Below, in pieces: positions 7,452-7,568 of a stretch of DNA of 7,568 nt (position 1 is the first letter of the stretch; each line of letters starts with the position of its first letter). Source of the stretch: an uncultured Prevotellaceae bacterium (GTDB lineage Bacteria; Bacteroidota; Bacteroidia; Bacteroidales; Muribaculaceae); assembly GCA_900541935.1 (NCBI GenBank), contig UQLZ01000076.1:1-7568 (forward strand). Direction: 5' to 3'. The notes under the pieces were generated by a model, which saw only the letters and a list, made by a program, of their open reading frames with translations, did no database searches and was not told the origin of the DNA. Position numbers and translations under genes: made by a program.

Positions 7452-7568
7452 TTATTGTCGCAGCTGTCTTATTGGCTCAGTAGCAAAAAGGTGTGGGATT
7501 GACCTAACAGCCGTAAGTCTTTGAGGTAACTCTCGCCAACCACAATCAATAAACCATTTGCTCCTACA
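7452..7568 (-). other. Right-edge segment with short minus-strand open frames, unassigned
   Basis: Two minus-strand frames are open from the window edge: one ending at a TAA at 7452-7454 (about 38 residues, Arg/Pro-rich, beginning CRSKWFIDCGW) and one ending at a TAA at 7469-7471 (32 residues, beginning VGANGLLIVVGESYLKDLRL). Either might be the tail of a convergent gene or of a repeated mobile sequence running off the edge, but neither is recognisable and they exclude each other. Nothing else is visible between the valS terminator and the window end. Confidence 0.2.

Noticed and set aside
1..7568. CRISPR arrays, tRNA or rRNA genes
   Set aside because: No regularly spaced direct repeats and no cloverleaf or rRNA-like sequence were seen on either strand.

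Overview
This window looks like a chromosomal segment from a member of the Bacteroidetes, probably Bacteroidales (Prevotella/Bacteroides-like). The support is an AT-rich genome, mostly A-rich start contexts without clear Shine-Dalgarno sequences, a TAnnTTTG-type -7 promoter element (TAACTTTG at 4633-4640) ahead of a housekeeping gene, and a valyl-tRNA synthetase of the length usual for that phylum. The species is inferred from these signs only.

Layout. (1) Positions 1-55 resemble the terminal inverted repeat of an insertion sequence and carry no recognisable gene. (2) Positions ~57-4494 hold a compact, co-directional three-gene cassette: the C-terminal part of a UvrD-like superfamily 1 helicase (117-968, reading frame open upstream to about 57), an 829-residue protein of no recognised family (981-3470), and a DUF1848 protein with a C-terminal cysteine cluster (3436-4494). 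The first two genes are 12 nt apart and the last two overlap, so they are almost certainly one transcription unit. A perfect 14-bp hairpin overlaps the stop codon of the last gene. (3) Positions 4515-4687 are intergenic and carry the valS promoter. (4) Positions 4688-7378 are valS, complete with all signature motifs, followed by a strong intrinsic terminator (7403-7430). (5) Positions 7431-7568 hold no confident gene, only short open frames running off the right edge on the minus strand.

How it fits together. valS is ordinary core genome with its own promoter and terminator. The upstream cassette looks accessory: it uses more AT-ending codons, joins a DNA helicase to a large unknown protein and a putative Fe-S protein related to radical-SAM enzymes, and abuts an IS-like end. 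A DNA-repair or anti-mobile-element (defence) role is a reasonable hypothesis but is not shown by the sequence. The helicase has lost its Walker A region, so this copy of the cassette may be inactivated, unless the break is an assembly artefact at a repeat.
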